Positions 44,235 to 53,022 of a DNA stretch of 64,000 nt are shown here, in pieces. The stretch lies in contig NZ_JAPDVG010000001.1 in assembly GCF_026015625.1 (NCBI RefSeq), forward strand, positions 1,674,001 to 1,738,000, read 5' to 3'. Both the position numbers and the translations under genes were made by a program. The stretch is from Segatella copri. Lineage in GTDB: Bacteria; Bacteroidota; Bacteroidia; Bacteroidales; Bacteroidaceae. Below the pieces are notes generated by a model, which saw only the letters and a list, made by a program, of their open reading frames with translations, searched no databases and was not told the origin of the DNA. The number at the start of each line of letters is the position of its first letter. Positions within the stretch are counted from its first letter, which is position 1.

Positions 44235-44400
44235 TTATTCAGTATTCAGTATTCAGTTTTTTTCGCGATAGTTACCTTTTATATGGTTACAAATTGTAAG
44301 TAAATATTTTATATTATATATATATATTATATATATATAATATACTATCTATACAGAGAGTGGTAACAACAGCGAAAAAAACTGAATACTGAATACTTAA
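44235..44400. repeat. Large inverted repeat of ATTCAGT words around an AT core
   Basis: Three ATTCAGT words, a T-run and CGC...GTTACC (44235-44275) are mirrored by GGTAAC...GCG, an A-run and ACTGAAT words (44362-44400). The core between them is TA dinucleotide-rich (about 44305-44345). Each arm is about 40 bases. It lies just after the dnaX stop. Confidence 0.88.
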
Positions 44401-44447
44401 TACGTTCCACGTAATCGGTTATTACTTTGTAACATACTGGTTTATAG

Positions 44448-44503
44448 CGCAAAACATAGTTTTCTACACCGCAAAACATAGAGATGCGTTCCATGAAACA
44501 TAG
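44448..44503 (+). repeat. Three spaced direct repeats CGCAAAACATAG
   Basis: CGCAAAACATAG occurs at 44448-44459 and 44470-44481, and a shorter form GAAACATAG at 44495-44503. The spacing is 22-24 bases, near two helical turns, and the set lies 70-120 bases upstream of a perfect promoter. Confidence 0.65.
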
Positions 44504-44570
44504 AGTTATTTCTCTTTACTAAGTTTCAAATCGTAAGCTGCTGAAAATCGTTCCTTATCACATGCCTAAA

Positions 44571-44602
44571 TTTGGTAGATACCAGAAATCTTCGTATCTT
44601 TG
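44571..44602 (+). promoter_or_regulatory. Promoter of candidate structured RNA
   Basis: TTTG (44571-44574), a 20-base spacer and TATCTTTG (44595-44602): a perfect consensus match with no credible gene downstream on this strand. Confidence 0.85.
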
Positions 44603-44608
44603 CACCGG

Positions 44609-44775
44609 CAATCGAAAGAACAGTCTTTTGTGCCTCGCTCGAGTCTTCTATTAAGACCAACACGGGTTATAAATGATGGCAGACGCCGGTCATCAATGAA
44701 GACCCCGAAAACGGCAGAAACGGGGCGTTCTGGGGAATTTGAACCAACTAGGTTAGTGTCATACCGACACACAAC
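44609..44775 (+). ncRNA. Candidate structured non-coding RNA
   Basis: Downstream of the perfect promoter the sequence is much less AT-rich than the rest of the spacer and full of small stems. These include GTCTT-CTATT-AAGAC, TGATGGC-AGAC-GCCGGTCATCA, CCCCG/CGGGG around an A-rich loop, and GTGTC-ATACC-GACAC. Frames on both strands in this stretch lack homologues that I recognise. The 3' end is not defined: the hairpin at 44776-44812 is oriented to end asnA, not this transcript. I could not match it to tmRNA, RNase P RNA, SRP RNA or 6S RNA. Confidence 0.5.
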
Positions 44776-44812
44776 AAAAAAAAGCCCCCGATGCAGAAAA
44801 GCACCGGGAGCC
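44776..44812 (-). terminator. Terminator of asnA
   Basis: On the minus strand, GGCTCCCGGTGC pairs (two G-T pairs) with GCATCGGGGGCT and is followed by eight T. Confidence 0.9.
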
Positions 44813-44899
44813 TTCGTAAGCAAATTATTATTATCTTAAAAAGATCAACTGAATATGCAGCACATCACAGTACTCACCATGACGCACCGACAGAAAGGC

Positions 44900-45937
44900 C
44901 TAGATGAGGTTCATGCCCGCTTCCTCAGCCTCCTTGCGCATCTCCTCAGGCCAGATGCTAGCCTGAATCTCACCAATGTGAGCCTTATGAAGCAATACCA
45001 TGCACAGACGGCTCTGACCGATACCGCCACCAATGCTCAGAGGCAACTTGTCGTTCAGGAGCTGCTGATGGAAGTAAAGCTTCTCTCTATCCTCCTTGCC
45101 CTCCAGCTTAAGCTGACGCAGCAGACTCTCCTTGTCGACACGGATACCCATAGAACTGAGCTCGAAACTGCGACCCAGAACAGGATACCAGATAAGGATA
45201 TCACCATTCAGTCCCACCTTGCCGTTCTCAGCCACGGTGCTCCAGTCATCATAGTCAGGAGCTCGGCCATCATGCTTCTTGCCATCGCTCAACTTGCCTC
45301 CGATGCCCTCTACAAATACAGCGCCATACTTCTTGCAGATAGCATCCTCACGCTCCTTAGGAGAAAGGTCTGGATACATATCGAGCAAATCCTGCGCATG
45401 AATAAAATGAATCTCCTTTGGCAGGAAAGGCTTCAGCTGAGGATAATGCTCGCAAGCCAGAAACTCGGTACGCAAGATGGCACCATAGATGCGGCGCACG
45501 ATATTCTCGAGGAAGGCGATGGTACGGTCTTCCCTGGTAATCACAGCCTCCCAGTCCCACTGGTCAACATAGAGCGAATGAAGATTATCCAACTCCTCGT
45601 CAGCACGGATGGCGTTCATATCAGTATATACGCCATAAGCAGGCTCAATCTCATACTCGGCAAGCGTCAGTCGCTTCCATTTGGCAAGAGAATGAACCAC
45701 CTCAGCCTCGGCTTCGCCCAAATCCTTGATAGGGAAAGTTACAGGGCGCTCCACTCCATTCAGGTCATCATTGATACCCAAACCCTTCAATACGAAGAGA
45801 GGGGCGGTAACACGACACAGACGGAGCTCGGTGCTCAGGTTTTGCTGGAAGAATTCTTTTATCATTTTAATACCCATTTCGGTCTGGCGCATATCCAGCA
45901 GCGCCTTGTACCCTTCAGGTTTTATCAAATTGCTCAT
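44900..45937 (-). CDS. asnA: Aspartate-ammonia ligase
   Basis: This is a 345-residue ammonia-dependent asparagine synthetase, a class II tRNA-synthetase-like enzyme in the cytoplasm. The start MSNLIKPEGYKALLDMRQTE is typical. AEAEVVHSLAKWKR, HSLYVDQWDWE, TEFLACEHYPQL and the C-terminal LPLSIGGGIGQSRLCM (class II motif 3) follow. The open frame extends upstream to 46051, but a -7 box (TACCTTTG, minus strand, 45973-45966) lies inside that extension, which also has no AsnA similarity, so 45937 is used. It is a single-gene unit with a strong terminator. Confidence 0.96.
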   Translation of the reverse strand: MSNLIKPEGYKALLDMRQTEMGIKMIKEFFQQNLSTELRLCRVTAPLFVLKGLGINDDLNGVERPVTFPIKDLGEAEAEVVHSLAKWKRLTLAEYEIEPAYGVYTDMNAIRADEELDNLHSLYVDQWDWEAVITREDRTIAFLENIVRRIYGAILRTEFLACEHYPQLKPFLPKEIHFIHAQDLLDMYPDLSPKEREDAICKKYGAVFVEGIGGKLSDGKKHDGRAPDYDDWSTVAENGKVGLNGDILIWYPVLGRSFELSSMGIRVDKESLLRQLKLEGKEDREKLYFHQQLLNDKLPLSIGGGIGQSRLCMVLLHKAHIGEIQASIWPEEMRKEAEEAGMNLI

Positions 45938-45965
45938 TTTTATTTCATATTTAGTATTTGCGCTG

Positions 45966-45973
45966 CAAAGGTA
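45966..45973 (-). promoter_or_regulatory. -7 element for asnA
   Basis: TACCTTTG on the minus strand about 29 bases before the start; only a weak CTTG lies about 20 bases further upstream. Confidence 0.65.
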
Positions 45974-46107
45974 CAAAATAATAATTAATCTGCAAGCATT
46001 TTTCCGTATTTTTTCGCAAAATGATAGCATTTTTAAGTTTTTTAGTAGCATTTTGTAGAACTATTCACAAATACACATTATATATATGAAAAAATCTGCC
46101 CCAAATA

Positions 46108-46139
46108 TTTGGTTATTTCAAATAAAAGCAGTAATTTTG
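46108..46139 (+). promoter_or_regulatory. Promoter of tRNA-Arg (and pepT)
   Basis: TTTG (46108-46111), a 20-base spacer and TAATTTTG (46132-46139): a perfect consensus match, about 55 bases before the tRNA. Confidence 0.85.
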
Positions 46140-46195
46140 CAGTCGACTTCCCGATTCGATGTCATTCAGGCGGAGAAACGGGCGGCAGAAAAGAG

Positions 46196-46272
46196 GGTCT
46201 CGTAGCTTAGCTGAATAGAGCGTCAGATTCCGGTTCTGAAGGTCGTGGGTTTGAATCCCACCGAGATCACCC
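46196..46272 (+). tRNA. tRNA-Arg (anticodon CCG)
   Basis: The cloverleaf is complete. The acceptor arms are GGTCTCG and CGAGATC. The D-arm is GCTTAGC...AGC, and the anticodon stem TCAGA/TCTGA holds loop TTCCGGT, giving anticodon CCG (reads CGG, Arg). The T-arm is GTGGG-TTTGAAT-CCCAC, and the discriminator base is A at 46269. The three bases after it are CCC rather than CCA, so the final A must be added or corrected after transcription. It lies 31 bases before pepT with no terminator between them. Confidence 0.93.
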
Positions 46273-46303
46273 GAAACAACAGAAATGATTAATAATTGAA
46301 AAC

Positions 46304-47527
46304 ATGGATTTAGTAGAACGATTTATAAACTATACGAAATTCGACACACAGTCGAGCGAAGAATCGACCAGCGTGCCTAGTACGGCAAAACAGCTTGAAT
46401 TTGCCAAGTACCTGAAGAAGGAACTTGAGGACGAAGGATTGAGCGATGTCGAAATGGATGACATGGGCTATATCTATGCCACCCTGAAGAGCAATACCAA
46501 GAAAAAGACTCCTACCATCGGATTTATTTCACACATGGATACATCGCCTGATGCCAGCGGAAAGGATGTAAAGGCGCGCGTCATCAAGAACTATGACGGC
46601 AACGACATCGAGCTGAGCCCGGGCATCATCTCAAGCGTTGAGACTTTCCCAGAGCTGAAGGCTCACAAGGGAGAGGATATCATCGTGACAGACGGTACTA
46701 CCCTGCTGGGTGCTGACGACAAGGCGGGCATCGCTGAAATCGTACAGGCTATGTGCTATCTGCGCGACCACGACGAAATCAAGCACGGAGATATCCGCGT
46801 AGGTTTCAATCCTGACGAGGAAATCGGTATGGGTGCGCATCATTTCGATGTAGAGAAGTTTGGCTGCGACTGGGCGTACACCGTAGATGGCGGCGACCTA
46901 GGCGACCTGGAATACGAGAACTTCAATGCTGCCGGAGCTAAAATCATCATCAAGGGCGTGAGCGTTCATACAGGCTATGCCAAGGGCAAGATGGTGAATG
47001 CAAGCCGACTGGCTGTGGAATTCCAGAACATGATTCCTGAGAACGAGACTCCTGAGCAGACAGAAGGCTACCAGGGCTTCTACCACCTCATCGGCATCGA
47101 GAGCCGCTGCGAGGAGGCAAAACTCAGCTACATCATCCGAGATCACGACCGCAACAAGTTTGAAAACCGCAAGGATTTCATCGAGGACTGCGTGAACAAG
47201 ATGAACGAGAAGTATGGCGACGGAACCGTAAAGGCGGTTATCTACGACCAGTACTATAACATGAAGGAGAAGATTGATCCTAACATGCACGTCATCGACA
47301 TCGTGCTCAGAGCGATGCAGGAGAGCGGCGTTCCACCTCGCGTAGAGCCTATCCGCGGCGGTACCGACGGAGCCCAGCTGAGTTTCAAAGGTCTGCCTTG
47401 TCCTAACATCTTCGCCGGCGGTGTCAACTTCCACGGCCCTCACGAGTTTGTGAGCATCCAGGTAATGGAGAAGGTAGTGAAGACCATCGTGAAGATAGCG
47501 GAAATCACAGAAGAATTTAATGACTAA
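46304..47527 (+). CDS. pepT: Peptidase T (tripeptidase)
   Basis: This is a 407-residue M20-family zinc aminopeptidase that releases the N-terminal residue of tripeptides in the cytoplasm. Metal motifs are visible in order: [35 protein letters not shown] and [14 protein letters not shown] terminal His is in [11 protein letters not shown]. The start ([21 protein letters not shown]) and length are typical of PepT. It is directly downstream of tRNA-Arg with no terminator between them, so they may share a transcript. A strong terminator follows. Confidence 0.96.
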   Translation: MDLVERFINYTKFDTQSSEESTSVPSTAKQLEFAKYLKKELEDEGLSDVEMDDMGYIYATLKSNTKKKTPTIGFISHMDTSPDASGKDVKARVIKNYDGNDIELSPGIISSVETFPELKAHKGEDIIVTDGTTLLGADDKAGIAEIVQAMCYLRDHDEIKHGDIRVGFNPDEEIGMGAHHFDVEKFGCDWAYTVDGGDLGDLEYENFNAAGAKIIIKGVSVHTGYAKGKMVNASRLAVEFQNMIPENETPEQTEGYQGFYHLIGIESRCEEAKLSYIIRDHDRNKFENRKDFIEDCVNKMNEKYGDGTVKAVIYDQYYNMKEKIDPNMHVIDIVLRAMQESGVPPRVEPIRGGTDGAQLSFKGLPCPNIFAGGVNFHGPHEFVSIQVMEKVVKTIVKIAEITEEFND

Positions 47528-47536
47528 TACAGATAT

Positions 47537-47569
47537 GGGGAATTTAGACACATCTAAATTCCCCTTTTT
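47537..47569 (+). terminator. Terminator of pepT
   Basis: GGGGAATTTAGA (47537-47548) pairs perfectly with TCTAAATTCCCC (47553-47564), followed by five T. Confidence 0.92.
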
Positions 47570-47584
47570 CATAAACAGAAAAAT

Positions 47585-49840
47585 ATGGCTGAAATTCCAT
47601 TTTTAGTAAAAGACCTCGCCCTCATCCTGATGGTAGCAGGCATCGTAACCCTCATCTTCAAAAGGCTCAAGCAGCCGCTGGTGCTGGGATACATCATGGC
47701 GGGATTCCTGGTTTCGCCACACATGTCCTACACCATGTCGGTAGTCGACGAGACGGATATCCAGACCTGGGCCGACATCGGTGTCATCTTCACCCTCTTC
47801 TCGCTCGGTCTCGACTTCTCGTTCAAGAAAATCGTGAAGATGGGTGCCTCTCCCATCATCGCCACCGTGGTCATCGTGTTCTGCATGATGATGCTGGGCA
47901 TCAGCGTAGGCCACAGTTTCGGCTGGGGAAGGATGGACTGCATCTTCCTGGGCGGTATGCTCGCCATGAGCTCCACCACTATTATATATAAGGCATTCGA
48001 TGATATGCGGCTGCGCACCCAGAAGTTTGCCTCGATGGTGATGAGCGTGCTGATACTGGAAGATATCCTGGCTATCGTGATGATGGTGATGCTGTCGGCG
48101 ATAGCGAGCGGAAGCAGTCCCGACGGCGGGCAGATGCTTGCCTCTATCGTGAAGATAGGCTTCTTCCTGGGCGTATGGTTTATCGTGGGCATCTTCGCCA
48201 TTCCGTGGTTCCTGCGTTCGGTGAGGAAACTTATCAATGCCGAAACCCTGCTCATCGTTTCGCTGGGTCTGTGCTGCGGCATGGCGGTACTGAGCACCAA
48301 GGTGGGGTTCAGCAGCGCCTTCGGAGCCTTCGTCATGGGCAGTATACTGGCAGAAACCATTGAGGCAGAGAAGATTATCAAGCTTGTAGAACCGGTAAAG
48401 AACCTCTTCGGAGCCATCTTCTTCGTATCGGTAGGTATGCTGGTAGACCCGAAGATTCTGATAGAATATGCCGTTCCTATCCTCGCCCTGGTCGGTACGA
48501 TACTGGTAGGTCAGGCAATATTCGGCACCTTCGGATTCATGCTCGGAGGCGAGTCGCTGAAGTCGGCGATGCGCTGCGGTTTCTCGATGGCTCAGATTGG
48601 TGAGTTCTCTTTCATCATCGCCTCGCTGGGTCTGTCGCTCGGCGTCATCAGCAAGTTCCTCTATCCGGTAGTGGTAGCAGTGAGTGTCATCACCACCTTC
48701 CTTACACCTTATATGATTCGTCTTGCCACACCTACCTATCAGGTGATGGAGAAACATCTGCCCGACAAACTCATCCATATTCTGAACCATTTCGCGATGA
48801 GCCATCCCCAGACGCAGCAGCAGAGCAAGTGGAAATCGCTGATCCGCCAGATGCTGGTCAACACCACCGCCTACTCCATCCTCTCGGCAGCCGTCATCGC
48901 CCTGATGTTCACCTTCGTGCTGCCACTGATGCGCAATCTGCTGCCCGGCTGGCATCTCCACTGGTATGCCAACGCCATCACCGGTCTGCTCACCGTCCTA
49001 TTCATCTCACCGTTCCTGCGCGCCATCGTGATGAAGAAGAACCACAGTGCCGAGTGGAAACGCCTCTGGGTGGAGAGCAGCATCAACCGCGTGCCGCTGC
49101 TCTTTACGGTGTTCGTGCGCTTCATGATAGCACTGGCTTTCATCTTCTATATCATCAATTTCCTCTCGCGCTTTACCAATGCGCTGATTGTCTGCATCGG
49201 TGCCGCCGTGGTGATGCTGATGCTGGCATCCCGCCGCATCAAGAAGCGTAGCATCGTGATGGAGCGCGTCTTCGTTCACAACCTGCGTTCGCGCGATATT
49301 GCGGCTCAGGTGAACGGCGAAAAGCGGCCGCTCTACGAGGGCAGACTGCTAGACCGAGATATCCACATCAGCGAATTTGAAGTACCAGAAGATAGCAGTT
49401 GGACTGGCAAATCGCTGAGAGAGCTGCATCTGCGCCAGCGTTTCGGTGTTGACATGAGCAGCATTCACCGCGGCTCTCACCGGTTGAACATCCCGAACGG
49501 CGACATGATCATCTTCCCGGGCGACAAACTGCAGGTAATCGGCAACGACGACCAGCTGCAGAAATTCAACACCGCCCTGCAGAGCGACCTGCTGCCTGAG
49601 GAGGCTGAAATAGAAAAGCGCGAGATGAAGCTCAGCCAGCTCATCATCAGCGGCGGCAGCGAATTCCTGGGAAAGACGCTGATAGAAAGCGGAATAAGGG
49701 ATAAATACAACTGTATGGTGGTAGGACTGGAAGAGGGCCGGGAAAATCTGACGCACGTATCCCCTACCCGAGTCTTCAAGAAGGGAGACATCATCTGGAT
49801 AGTGGGAGAAGAAGCAGATTTGAAGAGAATCAAAAATTAA
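47585..49840 (+). CDS. CPA2-family cation:proton antiporter with two RCK_C domains
   Basis: This is a 751-residue inner-membrane transporter of the monovalent cation:proton antiporter-2 (KefB/CPA2) type. The first 390 residues hold about twelve membrane helices with the family signatures TLFSLGLDFSFKK and GAFVMGSILAETIEAEK. A further helical region of about 160 residues follows. Two C-terminal TrkA-C/RCK_C domains end it (about 595-670 and 680-751; FEVPEDSSWTGKSLREL and GGSEFLGKTLIESGI). No RCK_N nucleotide-binding domain is seen. The ion (K+ or Na+) is not known. It starts just after the pepT terminator and converges on the DUF5715-like gene with only 11 bases between stops. Confidence 0.92.
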   Translation: MAEIPFLVKDLALILMVAGIVTLIFKRLKQPLVLGYIMAGFLVSPHMSYTMSVVDETDIQTWADIGVIFTLFSLGLDFSFKKIVKMGASPIIATVVIVFCMMMLGISVGHSFGWGRMDCIFLGGMLAMSSTTIIYKAFDDMRLRTQKFASMVMSVLILEDILAIVMMVMLSAIASGSSPDGGQMLASIVKIGFFLGVWFIVGIFAIPWFLRSVRKLINAETLLIVSLGLCCGMAVLSTKVGFSSAFGAFVMGSILAETIEAEKIIKLVEPVKNLFGAIFFVSVGMLVDPKILIEYAVPILALVGTILVGQAIFGTFGFMLGGESLKSAMRCGFSMAQIGEFSFIIASLGLSLGVISKFLYPVVVAVSVITTFLTPYMIRLATPTYQVMEKHLPDKLIHILNHFAMSHPQTQQQSKWKSLIRQMLVNTTAYSILSAAVIALMFTFVLPLMRNLLPGWHLHWYANAITGLLTVLFISPFLRAIVMKKNHSAEWKRLWVESSINRVPLLFTVFVRFMIALAFIFYIINFLSRFTNALIVCIGAAVVMLMLASRRIKKRSIVMERVFVHNLRSRDIAAQVNGEKRPLYEGRLLDRDIHISEFEVPEDSSWTGKSLRELHLRQRFGVDMSSIHRGSHRLNIPNGDMIIFPGDKLQVIGNDDQLQKFNTALQSDLLPEEAEIEKREMKLSQLIISGGSEFLGKTLIESGIRDKYNCMVVGLEEGRENLTHVSPTRVFKKGDIIWIVGEEADLKRIKN

Positions 49841-49851
49841 ATGAAACACCA

Positions 49852-50727
49852 CTACTTCACGGTGATATGGAAGCAACCCTGCTTCACCTCATATTTAATA
49901 TAGCAGCGGTTCTTGTTGCGGAAATCGCGGAGCACCTCGGAGAACACCCATTTCAGGGTATCATTCTGCACCTGTCGGCGAGGCTGTTCACGGGTCTGAA
50001 TCTGCTTGTAGCGGTTGTAGCAGATATCGAAGGTAGTACCATAGAGATGGCACGAATTCTCGGTAGCATTGCCGTTTCGGGTACGCAGTTTCGCCACATC
50101 ATCCTTGGTGCGCAGAATGCTCGTCACGATAATCTTATGCAGCGGAATACCCTTGATCTGCAACGAATCGAAATAGGCACGACCAATATCCTGGAGCAGC
50201 ACAGAGGCACGAGGCACCAGGTAAGGAATACTGTTGTTCAGCTTGTCGACATAAAAGAAAGGATTGCTGCCCACATACACCAGCTTGCCCTTGCTGTTCT
50301 CCGCCTCCAGACGGTTCTGTACCGGTTTCACGCCGTGCTTAGTAGCCGCCAGAATCTGCACATCCTGCTGGTCGGGGAAAGTATTGCCGAAATGAGGCAC
50401 CGAGAAGATACGATGCTTCACTTCCTTGCCATTCTTGTCGAAGAAGATAGAAGGCTTGCCGCTCTGTACCGTATCAGGCATAACAGAGAGTTCATCCTTC
50501 TTCAGGTCCTCAGCCACATTTCCATCAGCACCAGCGGGAGCATCAGAAATCTCAGCAGTAGAAGCATCAGAAGCAGCCGAATCCTTCGCAGCCACTAATG
50601 CAGAATCAGCCGCATCTGCAGCCGCCGTTTTCGGTTTTGCTACTCCCGGGAAGATGACTCTTACCAGCGCCAAAAGCAAAACCACAATACCAAAACCCTG
50701 TAAATATCTGTTCTTACTAATCTTCAT
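49852..50727 (-). CDS. DUF5715-like membrane-anchored protein with peptidase M15-like motifs
   Basis: This is a 291-residue protein with an N-terminal membrane anchor (RYLQGFGIVVLLLALVRVIF), then an Ala/Ser/Asp-rich linker to about residue 100 and a globular C-terminal domain. That domain contains SCHLYGTTFD (His227, Asp234) and a final CFHITV (His287), the spacing of the zinc ligands of M15 D-Ala-D-Ala peptidases (SxHxxGxxxD ... xH). The catalytic Glu usually three residues before the last His is Gly here. The frame is open to 50916, but a -7 box at 50809-50802 (minus strand) favours the ATG at 50727. It probably acts at the periplasmic face; function is unproven. Confidence 0.72.
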   Translation of the reverse strand: MKISKNRYLQGFGIVVLLLALVRVIFPGVAKPKTAAADAADSALVAAKDSAASDASTAEISDAPAGADGNVAEDLKKDELSVMPDTVQSGKPSIFFDKNGKEVKHRIFSVPHFGNTFPDQQDVQILAATKHGVKPVQNRLEAENSKGKLVYVGSNPFFYVDKLNNSIPYLVPRASVLLQDIGRAYFDSLQIKGIPLHKIIVTSILRTKDDVAKLRTRNGNATENSCHLYGTTFDICYNRYKQIQTREQPRRQVQNDTLKWVFSEVLRDFRNKNRCYIKYEVKQGCFHITVK

Positions 50728-50801
50728 AATTATCTTATTTTCACGAAATAATATTCTATATTCTTCAGGCAAAACGGGAACCGCATCGCCAAATTTAGCT
50801 G

Positions 50802-50809
50802 CAAAGGTA
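50802..50809 (-). promoter_or_regulatory. -7 element for the DUF5715-like gene
   Basis: TACCTTTG on the minus strand, 75 bases before the chosen start and inside the longer open frame. Confidence 0.6.
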
Positions 50810-50868
50810 ACAAAAACTCTCGAAAAAATAGCTTTTTTAATATTTAAAGAATGTTTTATTCGCCGAAA

Positions 50869-50900
50869 TTTGCTCATTTCATGGAAAAGTAGTAATTTTG
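50869..50900 (+). promoter_or_regulatory. Promoter of phoH
   Basis: TTTG (50869-50872), a 20-base spacer and TAATTTTG (50893-50900): a perfect consensus match 60 bases before the start. Confidence 0.85.
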
Positions 50901-50959
50901 CAGCGTTATATAACAAAATATTAGATAGGATAGTTTAAACTTTATAGAATTAAGACATT

Positions 50960-51946
50960 TTGATAGAGAAACATATTGTACTCGAAGATATCGATCCAGT
51001 GATGTTCTACGGTGTGAACAATGCCCACCTGCAGATGATTAAATCGCTGTATCCTAAGTTGCGTATCGTGGCACGCGACAACGTGATTCGTGTGCTCGGC
51101 GACGAGGAGGAAATGGCAAAGGTGGAAGAGGATATTGAGCAGATGCGCAAGCACTTGCTTAAATACAACATGCTCAATGATGAAGACATCCTGGACATCG
51201 TGAAAGGAAAACAGACCAAGGCGGACAGCGTGAAAGGCGTGCTGGTATACAGCATCAGCGGCCGACCTATCAAGAGCCGCAGCGAAAACCAGCAGCAGCT
51301 GATAGATGCTTACGAGAAGAACGACATGGTATTTGCCGTGGGACCAGCCGGTACCGGCAAGACCTATCTCAGCATCGCCCTTGCCGTAAAGGCCCTCAAG
51401 GAAAAAGCCATCAAGAAAATCATCCTCTCACGACCAGCCGTAGAAGCCGGCGAAAAACTCGGTTTCCTGCCTGGCGATATGAAAGACAAAATTGACCCAT
51501 ACCTCCAGCCGCTCTACGATGCGCTGGAAGACATGATACCTGCCGTAAAGCTGCAGGATATGATGGAAAAGCACATTATCCAGATTGCTCCGCTCGCCTT
51601 TATGCGCGGACGCACACTCAGCGATGCCGTCGTCATCCTCGACGAGGCGCAGAACACTACCTCCCAACAGATTCGCATGTTCCTCACCCGTATGGGCATG
51701 AACACCAAGATGATTATCACCGGCGACCTGACACAGATTGACCTGCCACGCGAACAGCGAAGCGGACTGAAGGAGGCGCTCAAGATTCTGGACGGTGTGG
51801 AAGGTATCGGAGTGGTGAAGCTGGGACAGAAGGACATCGTGCGCCACAAACTCGTAACCCGCATCGTCAACGCATACGATAAGTATGACAAGGAGAGAGC
51901 GGAAGCACGGGAAGCTCAGAAAGCAGAAAAAGATAATTCAAAATAA
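50960..51946 (+). CDS. phoH: PhoH-family ATPase (TTG start)
   Basis: This is a 328-residue PhoH-like cytoplasmic ATPase, a family tied to RNA metabolism. Walker A is GPAGTGKTYL; SRPAVEAGEKLGFLPGD follows. Walker B is VVILDEAQN, then ITGDLTQIDLP. The N-terminal KH-like part begins IEKHIVLEDIDPVMFYGVNN. The conserved N-terminus is complete only if translation begins at TTG (50960); the first in-frame ATG comes about 13 codons later, inside the conserved segment. A perfect promoter lies 60 bases upstream. It is followed by purC after about 110 bases. Confidence 0.93.
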   Translation: MIEKHIVLEDIDPVMFYGVNNAHLQMIKSLYPKLRIVARDNVIRVLGDEEEMAKVEEDIEQMRKHLLKYNMLNDEDILDIVKGKQTKADSVKGVLVYSISGRPIKSRSENQQQLIDAYEKNDMVFAVGPAGTGKTYLSIALAVKALKEKAIKKIILSRPAVEAGEKLGFLPGDMKDKIDPYLQPLYDALEDMIPAVKLQDMMEKHIIQIAPLAFMRGRTLSDAVVILDEAQNTTSQQIRMFLTRMGMNTKMIITGDLTQIDLPREQRSGLKEALKILDGVEGIGVVKLGQKDIVRHKLVTRIVNAYDKYDKERAEAREAQKAEKDNSK

Positions 51947-52015
51947 TCAGAATGAAGAATGAACTGAATGATTCTTTAAAAATAGATTTCATCAAGAATG
52001 CAGATCATAAATAAA

Positions 52016-52058
52016 GCATATCATAAAGTTCAAAGTTCAAAATTCAAAGTTCAAAGTA
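52016..52058 (+). repeat. TTCAAAG word array ahead of purC
   Basis: The 20-mer GCATATCATAAAGTTCAAAG (52016-52035) is followed by further TTCAAA(A/G) words up to the purC start. The same 20-mer stands ahead of purM at 54517. Confidence 0.85.
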
Positions 52059-52060
52059 AA

Positions 52061-53011
52061 ATGAAAGCATTAACAAAGACAGATTTCCATTTTGATGGAC
52101 AGAAGAGTGTTTACCACGGTAAAGTACGTGATGTGTATGACATTAACGACGACCTCCTCGTGATGGTCGCTACCGACAGAATCTCAGCGTTCGACGTTGT
52201 TCTGCCTAAGGGTATCCCATTCAAGGGACAGGTGCTCAATCAGATTGCAGCTAAGTTCCTGGACACAACTACAGACATCTGTCCAAACTGGAAGTTGGCT
52301 ACTCCAGACCCAATGGTTACCGTAGGTTTGAAGTGCGAAGGTTTCCGCGTGGAGATGATCATCCGTTCTATCCTCACCGGTAGTGCATGGCGCGAGTATC
52401 AGAAGGGCTGCCGCGAGATCTGCGGTGTGAAGTTGCCAGACGGTATGCGCGAAAACCAGCGTTTCCCAGAGCCTATCATCACCCCTACTACAAAGGCTGA
52501 CGAGGGTCACGACATGAATATCTCTAAGGAAGAGATCATCGCCCAGGGTATTGTTAGTGCAGAGGATTACGCTGTGATGGATGACTACACACGCCGCATC
52601 TTCGCCCGCGGTCAGGAAATCGCTGCCAAGCAGGGCTTGATCCTCGTAGATACCAAGTACGAGTTCGGCAAGCGCGACGGCAAGGTTTATCTCATCGATG
52701 AGATCCACACTCCAGACTCTAGCCGCTACTTCTATGCTGACGGTTACGAGGAGAAGTTTGAGAAGGGTGAACCACAGCGCCAGCTCTCTAAGGAGTTTGT
52801 TCGCCAGTGGCTCATCGAGCACAACTTCATGAACGAGCCAGGCCAGACTATGCCAGAGATTACCGACGAGTATGCAGAGAGCGTATCCGACCGCTACATC
52901 GAACTCTACGAGCACATCACCGGCGAGAAGTTTGACAAGGCTGCTGAGGAAGGCGACATCGCTGCCCGCATCGAGAAGAACGTAAGCGAGTGGCTTGCTG
53001 CACACAAGTAA
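52061..53011 (+). CDS. purC: SAICAR synthase
   Basis: This 316-residue enzyme joins aspartate to CAIR in purine synthesis. It shows [37 protein letters not shown] and [13 protein letters not shown], all family signatures, and the length is normal. The open frame begins earlier (51998), but those extra codons are made of the TTCAAAG repeat and have no family similarity, so the ATG at 52061 is the start. It is followed after 11 bases by menG/ubiE, then aroE and purM, giving a mixed biosynthetic operon. Confidence 0.96.
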   Translation: MKALTKTDFHFDGQKSVYHGKVRDVYDINDDLLVMVATDRISAFDVVLPKGIPFKGQVLNQIAAKFLDTTTDICPNWKLATPDPMVTVGLKCEGFRVEMIIRSILTGSAWREYQKGCREICGVKLPDGMRENQRFPEPIITPTTKADEGHDMNISKEEIIAQGIVSAEDYAVMDDYTRRIFARGQEIAAKQGLILVDTKYEFGKRDGKVYLIDEIHTPDSSRYFYADGYEEKFEKGEPQRQLSKEFVRQWLIEHNFMNEPGQTMPEITDEYAESVSDRYIELYEHITGEKFDKAAEEGDIAARIEKNVSEWLAAHK

Positions 53012-53022
53012 ACTATATATAA

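Noticed and set aside
44300-44350. TA dinucleotide tract as a replication origin
   Set aside because: It lacks clustered DnaA boxes and neighbouring origin genes, and it lies in the core of an inverted repeat.
44700-44760. tRNA-like T-loop (GGTTCAAATTCC) on the minus strand
   Set aside because: The flanking bases do not form a 5-bp T-stem, and no acceptor or anticodon arm can be built around it.
44600-44839. 79-codon plus-strand frame in the dnaX-asnA spacer
   Set aside because: The product is low-complexity and basic without any similarity, starts about at the -7 box, and runs through the asnA terminator hairpin. A structured RNA fits better.
45938-46051. N-terminal extension of asnA
   Set aside because: It contains the -7 box, and the extra residues have no similarity to AsnA proteins.
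47603-48961. 452-codon open frame on the minus strand opposite the antiporter gene
   Set aside because: It is fully antisense to a clear transporter gene. Its product is rich in His, Gln, Asp and Glu, as expected from the complement of a membrane-protein sequence, and it has no motif.
51998-52060. N-terminal extension of purC
   Set aside because: The extra codons translate the TTCAAAG word array and are not part of the enzyme family.
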